DNA of 9,386 nt from CAYTQK01 sp964439745 (GTDB lineage Bacteria; Desulfobacterota; Desulfobacteria; Desulfobacterales; Desulfosudaceae), in the NCBI GenBank assembly GCA_964439745.1, contig CAYTQK010000121.1, positions 1 to 9,386 of the forward strand, read 5' to 3'. The notes beneath the pieces are model-generated. The model was given only the letters and a program-made list of their open reading frames with translations, ran no database searches and was not told the origin of the DNA. This document shows, piece after piece, positions 1 to 7,218 of this stretch; the stretch's first letter is position 1; each line of letters starts with the position of its first letter. A program made the position numbers and the translations under genes.

Positions 1-1645
1 AGAAGATGACCAGCAGGCAGAAGGAGAGAAAGAGAATTTTTACGGGATTGTCCAGGACCAGTTCCATGATCCGCCGGTAGGTAATCAGAAGCCGGCCGGA
101 AATTTCCACCGGCTGTTCGCCTTCGGCGGCGATCTCGGCGGCGGTCCTGCGGCCGGCCCCCGGGTCGCCGCCGGTCTTCAGTTTCATGAAAAAGGTGGCC
201 AGGGCGGGGTTGATGACCAGGGCCACGAACAGGCTGGCCGACAGGGTGACCACCAGGGTGATGGGCAGGTATTTCATGAATTCGCCCATGATGCCCGGCC
301 AGAAGATCAGCGGGGAAAAGGCCGCCACCGTGGTCAGGGTGGAACCGATCACGGCCCAGGCCACCTCCCCGGTGGCCGCCCGGGCGGCCTCCAGGCGCGG
401 TACCCCCTGTTCCATGAAGCGGTAGATGTTTTCCACGATGACGATGGCGTTGTCCACCAGCATACCCAGGGCCAGGGTCAGGGAAAAGAGAACCACCATG
501 TTGAGGGTGATGCCCAAGGCGTTGAGCACGGTAAAGGAGATCAGCATGGAAAAGGGAATGGCCAGGCCCACCAGCACGGCGTTGCGCAGCCCCAGGGAAA
601 AGAGCAGCACCACCACCACCAGGCAGAGGCCGGAGAGGATGTTGTTTTCCAGGTCGGCCACCATGGTGTGGATGTCCTTGGCCTGGTCCATGAGCTTGGT
701 GATGGCGGTTCCCCGGGGCCAGCCCGACTGGCGCTCGGCCAGGAGACGGTCGACTTCTTCGGCGATGGCGATAATGTTTTCGCCGGGGCGCTTCTTGACG
801 GAGAGATTGATCGCCCGGCGGCCGTTCAGCCGGGAGCGGCTGGACTCCTCCTTGAACCCGTCCACCACCGTGGCCACGTCCTTGAGATAGACCGGCCGGC
901 CGGCATGCGTGCTGACCACCAGCCCGTAAATTTCTTCCGGGGTCTCGAATTCGCCGGGCACCCGGAGCTGGAAACGGCCGTCCCCCAAGGTGACCGCCCC
1001 GCCGGAGGTGTTCTGGTTTTCACCGGGCACCACCGCCTGAAAAGCGGTAATGGGAATACGGTAGTAGGCCAGCTTGTCCGGGTCCACCTCGATGCGGATC
1101 TCCCGCTCCCGGGCGCCGGTGACATCCACCTCCAGCACGCCGGAGATGGCCTCGATGTCATCTTCCAGGTCGTCGGCAATGTCCTTTAAAATCCGGAAGC
1201 CGCAGGTGCCGGACAGGGAATAGACCACGATGGGCATGTCTGAAAAGTTGACCTCGTACACGGAGGGATCGTTTTCCAGGTCGCCGGGCAGGTCGTTCTC
1301 GGCCTCGTCCACCTTGTTTTTGACCTTGTGCAGGACGTCGTCGATGTCCGTGCCGGGCAGAAATTCGATATTGATATAGGACATGCCCTCGGCGCTGACC
1401 GAGTGGATCTCCTTGACATCGTCCAGGTTTTTCAGCTTTTTTTCAATGGGAATGGTGATGGCGGTTTCGATGTCGGCCGAGGCTACCCCCCGGTAACTGG
1501 TGGCCACGAAGACATAGGGAATGGTGATGTCCGGGCTGCTTTCCCGGGGCAGGGCCAGGTAGGAGTAGATGCCGGCCACCAGGATGATCAGGGCTAGGAC
1601 GACCACGCTGATGCGGTTGGAGATGGCGGTATTGGAAATGATCAT
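1..1645 (-). CDS. RND efflux permease (HAE1/AcrB-like), N-terminal 548 residues, cut by window edge
   Basis: This is the inner-membrane pump of a tripartite RND efflux system, which uses the proton gradient to export a substrate. The visible 548 residues follow the family order. A first membrane segment (about residues 12-32) is followed by the LPRESSPDI motif where the periplasmic porter domain begins, and the porter region runs to about residue 330. Several membrane segments then follow. The GMLVDNAIVIVENI motif places the proton-relay aspartate at residue 398, close to Asp407/408 of AcrB. Here the second aspartate of the AcrB pair is Asn. The ATG at 1645 overlaps the TGA of the adaptor gene (ATGA), with no strong ribosome site of its own, which suggests translational coupling. 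The C-terminal half lies outside the window. A drug, metal or lipid substrate cannot be named, although the DN pair fits the drug/hydrophobe branch better than CusA-type metal pumps. Confidence 0.95.
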   Translation of the reverse strand, partial: MIISNTAISNRISVVVLALIILVAGIYSYLALPRESSPDITIPYVFVATSYRGVASADIETAITIPIEKKLKNLDDVKEIHSVSAEGMSYINIEFLPGTDIDDVLHKVKNKVDEAENDLPGDLENDPSVYEVNFSDMPIVVYSLSGTCGFRILKDIADDLEDDIEAISGVLEVDVTGAREREIRIEVDPDKLAYYRIPITAFQAVVPGENQNTSGGAVTLGDGRFQLRVPGEFETPEEIYGLVVSTHAGRPVYLKDVATVVDGFKEESSRSRLNGRRAINLSVKKRPGENIIAIAEEVDRLLAERQSGWPRGTAITKLMDQAKDIHTMVADLENNILSGLCLVVVVLLFSLGLRNAVLVGLAIPFSMLISFTVLNALGITLNMVVLFSLTLALGMLVDNAIVIVENIYRFMEQGVPRLEAARAATGEVAWAVIGSTLTTVAAFSPLIFWPGIMGEFMKYLPITLVVTLSASLFVALVINPALATFFMKLKTGGDPGAGRRTAAEIAAEGEQPVEISGRLLITYRRIMELVLDNPVKILFLSFCLLVIF

Positions 1646-2853
1646 AAGACTGCCCGGGCCGGGTCATCAACGGTGCGCACCACCCTGACCTTCTGCCCGT
1701 CGCCCACCCGTTTCTGGCCGACAATGACCACGTGCTCACCGGCTGCCAGGCCGGTGGTGACCTGAACGGTAAATCCCTCCCGGATACCCAGGGTGACCTT
1801 CCGGGCCCGGACCCGGCCGGTCTGATCCGGCGGCTGGAGCAGGCCCGGGACCGGCTGGTCAGGATCCCCGCCCAGGGGCATCACCCGGTTCTCTTCCACG
1901 TAGACGATATAGTCGCCGTTGTTGGCGGTGATGGCGTACATGGGCACGGTCAGGGCGTCGCTGACCGTCTCTTTGACGATATCCACCCGGGCGAACATGT
2001 CCGGCAGGATGGCGCCGTCCGGGTTGGCCACCTCGATCTCCAGGTCGTAGAGCCGGGCCGCCGTTTCGGTGGTCCGGGAGAGAAAATGCTTGATCCCGGT
2101 AAAGGTGCGGCCGCCCAGGGCGTCGATGACGACGGTGAAGGTGTGCAGGGAGCGGACGGCGGCCACGTCGGATTCGGGAATACCCGCCGTCACCTTGACC
2201 GGGTCCAGCTTGAGAATCTGGGCCACCTTCTGGCCGGCGGCCAACACCTGGCCTTCCTCAATGTAGACCCGGTTGACCAGCCCGTCCACCGGCGCCGTGA
2301 TCCGGCAGCGCACCAGGTCCAGGGCGGCCGTGTCCCTGGCGGCCCGGGCGTTTTCCACGGTGGCCTCAAGGTTGTCGAGCTCCGACTGGCTGGCCAGGTT
2401 GCGATTGTGCAGCTGCCGGATGCGGCGCAGGGAAGCCTCCGCCGAGGTCAGCGAGGCCCTGGCCGATTGATAGGCGTTTTCGTATTTGCGCGGATCAATG
2501 CGGGCCAGGACATCATCCTTGTTTACCGGCTGGCCTTCGCTGACGGTTTTTTCCAGGACCGTGTCCGAGACCTGGGCCAGCACTTCCAGGTCCACCCAGG
2601 GGGCCACCGCCGCCGGCAGGTTGAGGCGGTCGCGGATAACGGTCGGCTGCAGGCGGCAAGTGACCACGTTGACCAGCTCCTCGGGCTGGTCCCCGGCGCT
2701 GCTGCGGGCGGCCTCCCGCCGGCCCTTCTTGGCGCCTACCCCGGCTATCAGCAGGCCGATGACCACCAGGGGAAGGATGACCAGCAGCAGGGCGGGTCTG
2801 AATTTCCGCTGGCGGGGAAGGCCCGGAGATTCGTCGATAACCGGTGAACTCAT
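1642..2853 (-). CDS. RND efflux periplasmic adaptor subunit (HlyD/AcrA-type membrane fusion protein)
   Basis: This 403-residue adaptor would link the inner-membrane RND pump to an outer-membrane channel. An N-terminal membrane anchor spans about residues 19-41. There is no lipobox cysteine, so it is probably anchored by this helix rather than by lipid. The first biotinyl/lipoyl-like half follows (about 85-120, with SEGQPVNKDDVLARIDP). A helical hairpin comes next (about 125-180), then the second lipoyl half (CRITAPVDGLVNRVYIEEGQVL, split around residue 190). The beta-barrel (about 215-295) and the membrane-proximal domain (about 300-395) complete the protein. I chose the ATG at 2853 because the longer open frame upstream lies inside the nucleoside transporter gene. 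The chosen start has only a weak GAG ribosome site 8 bases away. The gene starts 23 bases after the transporter stop and overlaps the permease start by 4 bases, so it is almost certainly co-expressed with the permease. Confidence 0.95.
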   Translation of the reverse strand: MSSPVIDESPGLPRQRKFRPALLLVILPLVVIGLLIAGVGAKKGRREAARSSAGDQPEELVNVVTCRLQPTVIRDRLNLPAAVAPWVDLEVLAQVSDTVLEKTVSEGQPVNKDDVLARIDPRKYENAYQSARASLTSAEASLRRIRQLHNRNLASQSELDNLEATVENARAARDTAALDLVRCRITAPVDGLVNRVYIEEGQVLAAGQKVAQILKLDPVKVTAGIPESDVAAVRSLHTFTVVIDALGGRTFTGIKHFLSRTTETAARLYDLEIEVANPDGAILPDMFARVDIVKETVSDALTVPMYAITANNGDYIVYVEENRVMPLGGDPDQPVPGLLQPPDQTGRVRARKVTLGIREGFTVQVTTGLAAGEHVVIVGQKRVGDGQKVRVVRTVDDPARAVL

Positions 2854-2876
2854 TATTTTTTCTCGATGAAGTTGGT

Positions 2877-4121
2877 TTACATTAACAGGCCGACCACGGT
2901 GCCGGTCAGGCAGGTGGCCAGGGTACCGGCCACGATGGAACGGAACCCCAGGGAGACGATTTCGTCGCGCCGGTCCGGGGCCATGGTGCCCAGTCCGCCG
3001 ATCATGATGCCCAGGCTGCCCGGGTTGGCAAAGCCGCACATGGCATAGGTCATGATCAGCCGGCTGTGGTCGCTCAGGGCGTCGTCCGGCAGCCGGGCCA
3101 GCTGCAGGTAGGCCAGCAGCTCGTTGAGAATGGTCTTGGTGCCCATGAGTGATCCGGCAGTGGTGGCCTCGGCCCAGGGAATGCCCATCAGCCAGACCAC
3201 CGGTGCCATGACCAAGCCCAGCAGCCGCTCCAGGGTAAGGGGCCGCTCGGCCAGGTCCGGCAGAAAGCCCAGGCCGGCGTTGACCAGGTGGACCAGGGCC
3301 ACCAGCACCACCAGCATGGCGATGATGTTGATGAGCAGTTCCACTCCCTGGAAGGTGCCCCGGGTGACGGCGTCCATGGCGCTCTTGGCCGTCTCCGGCG
3401 GCCGGTACGCGCCGGCGGTGGCCTCTGCGGTTTCCGGTACCATTACCTTGGCAATGGTAATGGAGGCCGGCACGCTGATGACCGAGGCGGTCAGGATATG
3501 GCCCATGATGTTGGCAATGGTGTTTTGCAGAATGCTGGCGTAAAGCACCATGACCGTACCGGCGATGGTGGCCATGCCGCAGGTCATGACGCAGAAGATC
3601 TCGCTGCGGGTCATGCGGGCAAGATAGGGCCGAATCAGCAGGGGGGCCTCCACCATGCCCACGAAGATGTTGGCGGCAACGCCCACTCCCTCGGCTCCGC
3701 CCAGGTTGGCGGCCTTCTGCAGCAGCCGGGAAAAGCCCCGGACGATCAACGGCAGCACCCTCCAGTAGAAAAGCAGGGCGGACAGGGCGCTCATGATCAG
3801 CACCAGGGGCAGGGACTGGAAGGCCAGGATAAAGGTGGCCTGGGGATTGGTCACTTCAAACGGGTATTGGGCCTGGCCGCCCAGGTAGCCGAAGACAAAG
3901 GAGGTGCCGGCCTGGGTGGCTTCTTCCAGGGCCAGGACAAGCTGGTTGAGAAACTGAAAAAATGTCAGTGATCCTGGTGTCTTCAGGAGCAGCAGGGCCA
4001 GCAAAAACTGCAGGAGCAGCCCGGCGGCGATGACTTTTCCGCTGACCCGCCGCCGGTTCTCACTGAACAGCCAGGCCAGCAGTACGAACATGGCCAGCCC
4101 GAAAATCCCCTGCAGCCACAT
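2877..4121 (-). CDS. Concentrative nucleoside transporter (CNT/NupC family)
   Basis: This is a 414-residue inner-membrane symporter of the CNT family, which takes up nucleosides with Na+ or H+. Residues 1-48 hold two hydrophobic segments. The nucleoside-recognition and gate regions follow, with further membrane segments through to the C-terminus. Family landmarks are GMVEAPLLIRPYL (155-167), NELLAY (333-338) and CGFANPGSLGIMIGG (362-376). Glu158, Glu334, Asn366 and Ser369 align with vcCNT Glu156, Glu332, Asn368 and Ser371, so the sugar-contact residues are kept. The usual Gln-Thr before the first Glu (GQTEAPL) is Met-Val here, which may change base preference. The start at 4121 is fixed by a strong GGAGG at 4135-4131, 9 bases before the ATG. 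No convincing promoter or terminator is visible in the 96 bases after ppdK, so read-through from ppdK is possible. Whether Na+ or H+ drives transport cannot be read from the sequence. Confidence 0.95.
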   Translation of the reverse strand: MWLQGIFGLAMFVLLAWLFSENRRRVSGKVIAAGLLLQFLLALLLLKTPGSLTFFQFLNQLVLALEEATQAGTSFVFGYLGGQAQYPFEVTNPQATFILAFQSLPLVLIMSALSALLFYWRVLPLIVRGFSRLLQKAANLGGAEGVGVAANIFVGMVEAPLLIRPYLARMTRSEIFCVMTCGMATIAGTVMVLYASILQNTIANIMGHILTASVISVPASITIAKVMVPETAEATAGAYRPPETAKSAMDAVTRGTFQGVELLINIIAMLVVLVALVHLVNAGLGFLPDLAERPLTLERLLGLVMAPVVWLMGIPWAEATTAGSLMGTKTILNELLAYLQLARLPDDALSDHSRLIMTYAMCGFANPGSLGIMIGGLGTMAPDRRDEIVSLGFRSIVAGTLATCLTGTVVGLLM

Positions 4122-4130
4122 GGAACTTGT

Positions 4131-4135
4131 CCTCC
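4131..4135 (-). promoter_or_regulatory. Ribosome binding site of the nucleoside transporter gene
   Basis: GGAGG on the minus strand lies 9 bases before the ATG at 4121. It is the strongest ribosome site in the leftward block. It supports this start over a different-frame ATG at 4189 that also opens a 68-codon frame. Confidence 0.8.
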
Positions 4136-4217
4136 ATAATTTATTTCTTTGACAAATTCCATGTACCCAATTTCGGGGGGTTTGTCCATGATAATTTGCG
4201 GCTGCCCACGGGTCGGG

Positions 4218-7010
4218 TCAGGCGGCACCGCTGCGCGGCGGTTCCGGTGTGTCATCCGGGTCTTCGCCTTCCGGCTGTCGGCCGGCGGCCTTGAGAGCGG
4301 CATGGGCCGCGGCCAGCCGCGCCACCGGCACCCGGAAGGGAGAACAGGAGACATAGTCGAGTTCCAGTTCATGGCAGAGGGCAATGGATTCCGGGTCGCC
4401 GCCATGCTCGCCGCAGATGCCGCACTCCATGCCCGAACGGGTGTGCCGGCCCTTGGCGATGCCGATCCGCATCAGTTCGCCGACCCCGTCCCGGTCCAGG
4501 GTGGCAAAGGGGTTATCCGGCAGGATATCCTGGTTGAGGTAGCTTATCAGGAATCCGGATTCGGCGTCGTCCCGGGAGATGCCGTAGGTGGTCTGGGTCA
4601 GGTCGTTGGTGCCGAAGGAGAAGAACTCGGCGTATTCGGCGATCTGGTCGGCTGTCATGGCGGCCCGGGGCAGTTCGATCATGGTGCCGAACTGGTAATC
4701 GATGGTAATACCCTGTTCGGCCATGACTTTCTGCGCCGTGGCTTCCAGCACTTCCCGCTGTCGCTTGAGCTCGTTGGCATGGGTGGTCAGGGGAATCATG
4801 ACCTTGGGCAGGACGGTGACGCCTTCGCGGGAAACCTCGCAGGCCGCTTCAAACAGGGCCTGGACCTGCATGTTGGTCAGTTCGGGAATCTGGATGCCCA
4901 GCCGGACGCCGCGCAGCCCCAGCATGGGGTTCTGCTCGCGTAGCTGCGCGGCCCGCCGGCGCATGGTTTCCTTGTCCCGGATCTGTGCCAGCAGGTCGTC
5001 GATTTCGGTCATGTTGGCGGCGTGGTTGACCCGCATCTTCAGGTCGGCCAGTTCGCTCATCAGCTCCACCAGGTCCGGCATGAACTCGTGCAGGGGCGGA
5101 TCGATCAGGCGGATAATGACCGGCAGGCCGTCCATGGCGCGGAAGAGTCCGGCAAAATCCTCGCGCTGGAAGGGCAGCAGCGATTCCAACGCCTCCCGGC
5201 GGTCAAAGGGCAGGGTGGCCATGATCATTTTCTGCACGTGGGGCAGGCGCTCGCTTTCGAAAAACATGTGTTCCGTGCGGCACAGGCCGATGCCCTGGGC
5301 GCCGTATTCCCGGGCCCGGCTGGCGTCGACCGGGTAGTCGGCGTTGGCCATGACCCCCAGGGAACGGATCTGGTCGGCCCAGTCCAGCAGCTTGATCAGC
5401 CAGGGGTCCTTGATATCGGGTTCCATGGTGTCGATCTTGTCGACGAACACTTCGCCGGTGTTGCCGTCCACGGAGAGCCAGTCGCCTTCCTGGATGACCA
5501 GGTCGCCCACGGTCAGGCACCGCTTGACCAGGTTGATCTGCAGGGCTTCTACCCCCACCACGGCCGGTTTGCCGAACTGGCGGGCCACCAGGGCGGCATG
5601 GCTGGTGCGGCCGCCCCGGCTGGTGACGATGCCGTTGGCGGCCAGCATGCCGTGGACGTCATCGGGCTTGGTTTCCGGCCGTACCAGCAGCACCTGGCGG
5701 CCTTTTTCCCGGGCCCATTGTTCGGCCAGGTCGGCCTCGAAGACCACCTTGCCCACGGCCGCGCCCGGCGAGACGTTCAGCCCCCGGGCCAGCATCCTGC
5801 CTTCGGCCCGGGCGGCGGCCACGGCCTGATTGTCGAACTGGAAATGGAGAAAAAAGTCAATCTGGTCGGGGGTGATCCGTTCCACGGCCTCTTCGCGGGT
5901 GATGCGTTCCTCCTCGACCAGGTCCACGGCGATGCGCACGGCCGCCTGGGCGGTCCGCTTGCCGTCACGGGTCTGCAGCATCCAGAGCTTGCCCTTTTCA
6001 ATGGTAAACTCGATATCCTGCATGTCGCGGTAATGGATTTCCAGGGACCGGGCGATCTCCTGCAGCTGCTGGTAGATTGCCGGCATCTCCTCGGCCATCT
6101 CGTCGATGCTCTGGGTCATGCGGGTGCCGGCCACCACGTCCTCGCCCTGGGCGTTGACCAGGTAGTCCCCCTCGAGTTTGGGCTCGCCCGTGGAACCGTT
6201 CCGGGTCATGGCCACGCCGGTTGCGCTGTCGTCGCCCATGTTGCCGAAAACCATGGTGACGATGTTGACGGCCGTGCCCAGGTCGTGGGCGATACCGGAG
6301 GCGTCGCGGTAATCCCGGGCCCGCTTGCCGTTCCAGCTTTTGAAGACCGCCTCGGTGGCCATCTTGAGCTGCTCCACCGGGTCCTGGGGAAAGTCGATCT
6401 GGGCATAATTGTGAAAAATGGTCTTGAACTGTTCGGTCAGGGCCTGCCAGTGTTCGGCCGCCAAGTCGCTGTCCCGGGTCACCCCGGCTTTATGCCGCAT
6501 CCGCTCAATGGCCGTTTCAAAAGGCTCATCCGGGATGCCCATGACCACCGCGCCGAACATCTGGATCAGCCGGCGGTAGGCGTCATAGACAAAGCGGGGA
6601 TCCCCGGTCAGGCGGATCATGCCCTGGGCGGTTTCGTCGGTCAGGCCGAGGTTGAGGACGGTGTCCATCATGCCCGGCATGGAAAACTTGGCGCCCGAGC
6701 GGCAGGAAACCAGCAGGGGATTGTCCCGGTCGCCAAAGGTTTTGCCGGTCATTTTTTCGATATCCAGCAGGGCGTGCACCTCCTGGTCCCACATGCCGTC
6801 CGGGAAAACCCCTTCTTCGGCCAGGTAGGCGTTGCAGGCTTCTGTGGTTACGATGAACCCCGGCGGTACGGGCACGCCCAGGCGGTGCATGTCGGCCAGG
6901 TTGGCGCCCTTGCCGCCGAACAGCCCCCGTACGGCGCCCCAGTCATTATGGCAGCGGGCCATGGCCGCGTCCAGTTCGTCAAAAAGGTATACATATTTTT
7001 TTTCTTCCAT
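4218..7010 (-). CDS. ppdK: Pyruvate, phosphate dikinase
   Basis: This 930-residue cytoplasmic enzyme interconverts ATP + Pi + pyruvate and AMP + PPi + PEP. The N-terminal ATP-grasp domain shows LFGGKGANLADM (30-41), SCRSGAKFSMPGMMDTVLNL (102-121, Arg104), FGNMGDDSATGVAMTR (255-270), NAQGEDVVAG (286-295) and WMLQTRDGKRT (343-353). The swivelling phosphohistidine domain has GGRTSHAALVAR with catalytic His471 and the neighbouring Thr469, which is the regulatory phosphosite in plant and some bacterial homologues. The PEP/pyruvate TIM barrel shows LCRTEHMFF (576-584), RLIDPPLHEF (634-643), Glu779 in MIELPRAA, FGTNDLTQ (799-806) and the catalytic Cys866 in GICGEHGG. All key residues are present. 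The enzyme is somewhat longer than typical, with an acidic, proline-rich tail after about residue 910. The start is supported by GAGG at 7019-7016, 5 bases before the ATG. No PPDK regulatory kinase gene lies in the window. Confidence 0.99.
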   Translation of the reverse strand: MEEKKYVYLFDELDAAMARCHNDWGAVRGLFGGKGANLADMHRLGVPVPPGFIVTTEACNAYLAEEGVFPDGMWDQEVHALLDIEKMTGKTFGDRDNPLLVSCRSGAKFSMPGMMDTVLNLGLTDETAQGMIRLTGDPRFVYDAYRRLIQMFGAVVMGIPDEPFETAIERMRHKAGVTRDSDLAAEHWQALTEQFKTIFHNYAQIDFPQDPVEQLKMATEAVFKSWNGKRARDYRDASGIAHDLGTAVNIVTMVFGNMGDDSATGVAMTRNGSTGEPKLEGDYLVNAQGEDVVAGTRMTQSIDEMAEEMPAIYQQLQEIARSLEIHYRDMQDIEFTIEKGKLWMLQTRDGKRTAQAAVRIAVDLVEEERITREEAVERITPDQIDFFLHFQFDNQAVAAARAEGRMLARGLNVSPGAAVGKVVFEADLAEQWAREKGRQVLLVRPETKPDDVHGMLAANGIVTSRGGRTSHAALVARQFGKPAVVGVEALQINLVKRCLTVGDLVIQEGDWLSVDGNTGEVFVDKIDTMEPDIKDPWLIKLLDWADQIRSLGVMANADYPVDASRAREYGAQGIGLCRTEHMFFESERLPHVQKMIMATLPFDRREALESLLPFQREDFAGLFRAMDGLPVIIRLIDPPLHEFMPDLVELMSELADLKMRVNHAANMTEIDDLLAQIRDKETMRRRAAQLREQNPMLGLRGVRLGIQIPELTNMQVQALFEAACEVSREGVTVLPKVMIPLTTHANELKRQREVLEATAQKVMAEQGITIDYQFGTMIELPRAAMTADQIAEYAEFFSFGTNDLTQTTYGISRDDAESGFLISYLNQDILPDNPFATLDRDGVGELMRIGIAKGRHTRSGMECGICGEHGGDPESIALCHELELDYVSCSPFRVPVARLAAAHAALKAAGRQPEGEDPDDTPEPPRSGAA

Positions 7011-7070
7011 GATTTCCTCATCCTGTTTTTTATAAATTAAAGAAGGTTCTATGATGCCGGGTAGTCAGGA

Positions 7071-7099
7071 AGTATAGGCAAGAGGAGGTGAATTGTCAA
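7071..7099 (-). promoter_or_regulatory. Sigma-70 type promoter of ppdK
   Basis: On the minus strand the hexamers are TTGACA (7099-7094) and TATACT (7076-7071), with a 17-bp spacer. The first matches the -35 consensus fully and the second matches the -10 consensus at five of six bases. The expected start of transcription is near 7064, giving a leader of about 54 bases before the ppdK ATG. No operator or riboswitch fold is evident in that leader. The whole leftward block could be transcribed from here. Confidence 0.75.
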
Positions 7100-7138
7100 G
7101 GGTCTGGCCGCCCCGCCCGGGCCCGGTATTGATTTTAG

Positions 7139-7149
7139 GGGTGACACCC
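7139..7149 (+). repeat. Short palindrome in the divergent intergenic region
   Basis: GGGTGACACCC is a perfect 11-base inverted repeat with one central base. It lies 40 bases upstream of the ppdK -35 box and about 70 bases before the DHH gene start. A second palindrome, CCGGGCCCGG, lies at 7117-7126. Either could be a protein-binding site or a chance product of high GC. Neither is followed by a T run, so they are not terminators. Confidence 0.3.
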
Positions 7150-7156
7150 GGGCGCC

Positions 7157-7200
7157 GATATGTCATGATATTTAAATATGAATGAATATTATGAATATCA
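7157..7200 (+). promoter_or_regulatory. AT-rich patch with repeats, candidate promoter region of the DHH gene
   Basis: This patch of about 44 bases is strongly AT-rich in GC-rich surroundings. It contains TATGAAT twice (7177-7183 and 7190-7196, 13 bases apart) and an imperfect inverted repeat with GATATT and AATATC arms (7168-7173 and 7194-7199). TATTAT at 7187-7192 matches five of six -10 bases, but no good -35 box lies at the right distance. A promoter using an activator or another sigma factor is possible. The ATG at 7219 has a modest AGGGG ribosome site at 7204-7208, 10 bases upstream. Confidence 0.4.
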
Positions 7201-7218
7201 ATCAGGGGCAGTTGTCTT

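Noticed and set aside
605..620. Repeated CAC/ACC units
   Set aside because: They encode a Val-rich membrane segment of the RND permease, not a microsatellite with separate function.
1732..2847. A 371-codon open frame antisense to the adaptor gene
   Set aside because: Same shadow pattern; the adaptor on the minus strand is a clear family member with matching domain order.
2854..3039. A longer N-terminus for the adaptor
   Set aside because: The added 62 residues lie inside the nucleoside transporter gene in another frame and read as Gly/His/Pro-rich shadow. The ATG at 2853 precedes a proper membrane anchor.
3440..3463. 8-bp inverted repeat CCATTACC/GGTAATGG with an 8-base loop
   Set aside because: It lies inside the transporter coding sequence with no T run or boundary nearby; probably a coding coincidence.
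3983..4189. A 68-codon frame with an ATG at 4189, overlapping the transporter start in another frame
   Set aside because: Its first residues look protein-like, but there is no ribosome site and the rest is a shadow of the transporter. GGAGG at 4135-4131 points to the ATG at 4121.
4122..4217. Promoter or terminator between ppdK and the nucleoside transporter
   Set aside because: No -35/-10 pair of useful quality and no stem followed by T was found on the minus strand, so nothing is called.
6996..7003. Run of eight A in codons 3-5 of ppdK as a slippage site
   Set aside because: The run encodes Lys-Lys at the very start, and the frame beyond is intact, so no frameshift is needed.
5022..7040. 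A 672-codon open frame antisense to ppdK
   Set aside because: Its product is rich in His, Gln and Gly with no domain, as expected from the antisense of a GC-rich gene. ppdK on the other strand has every catalytic motif.
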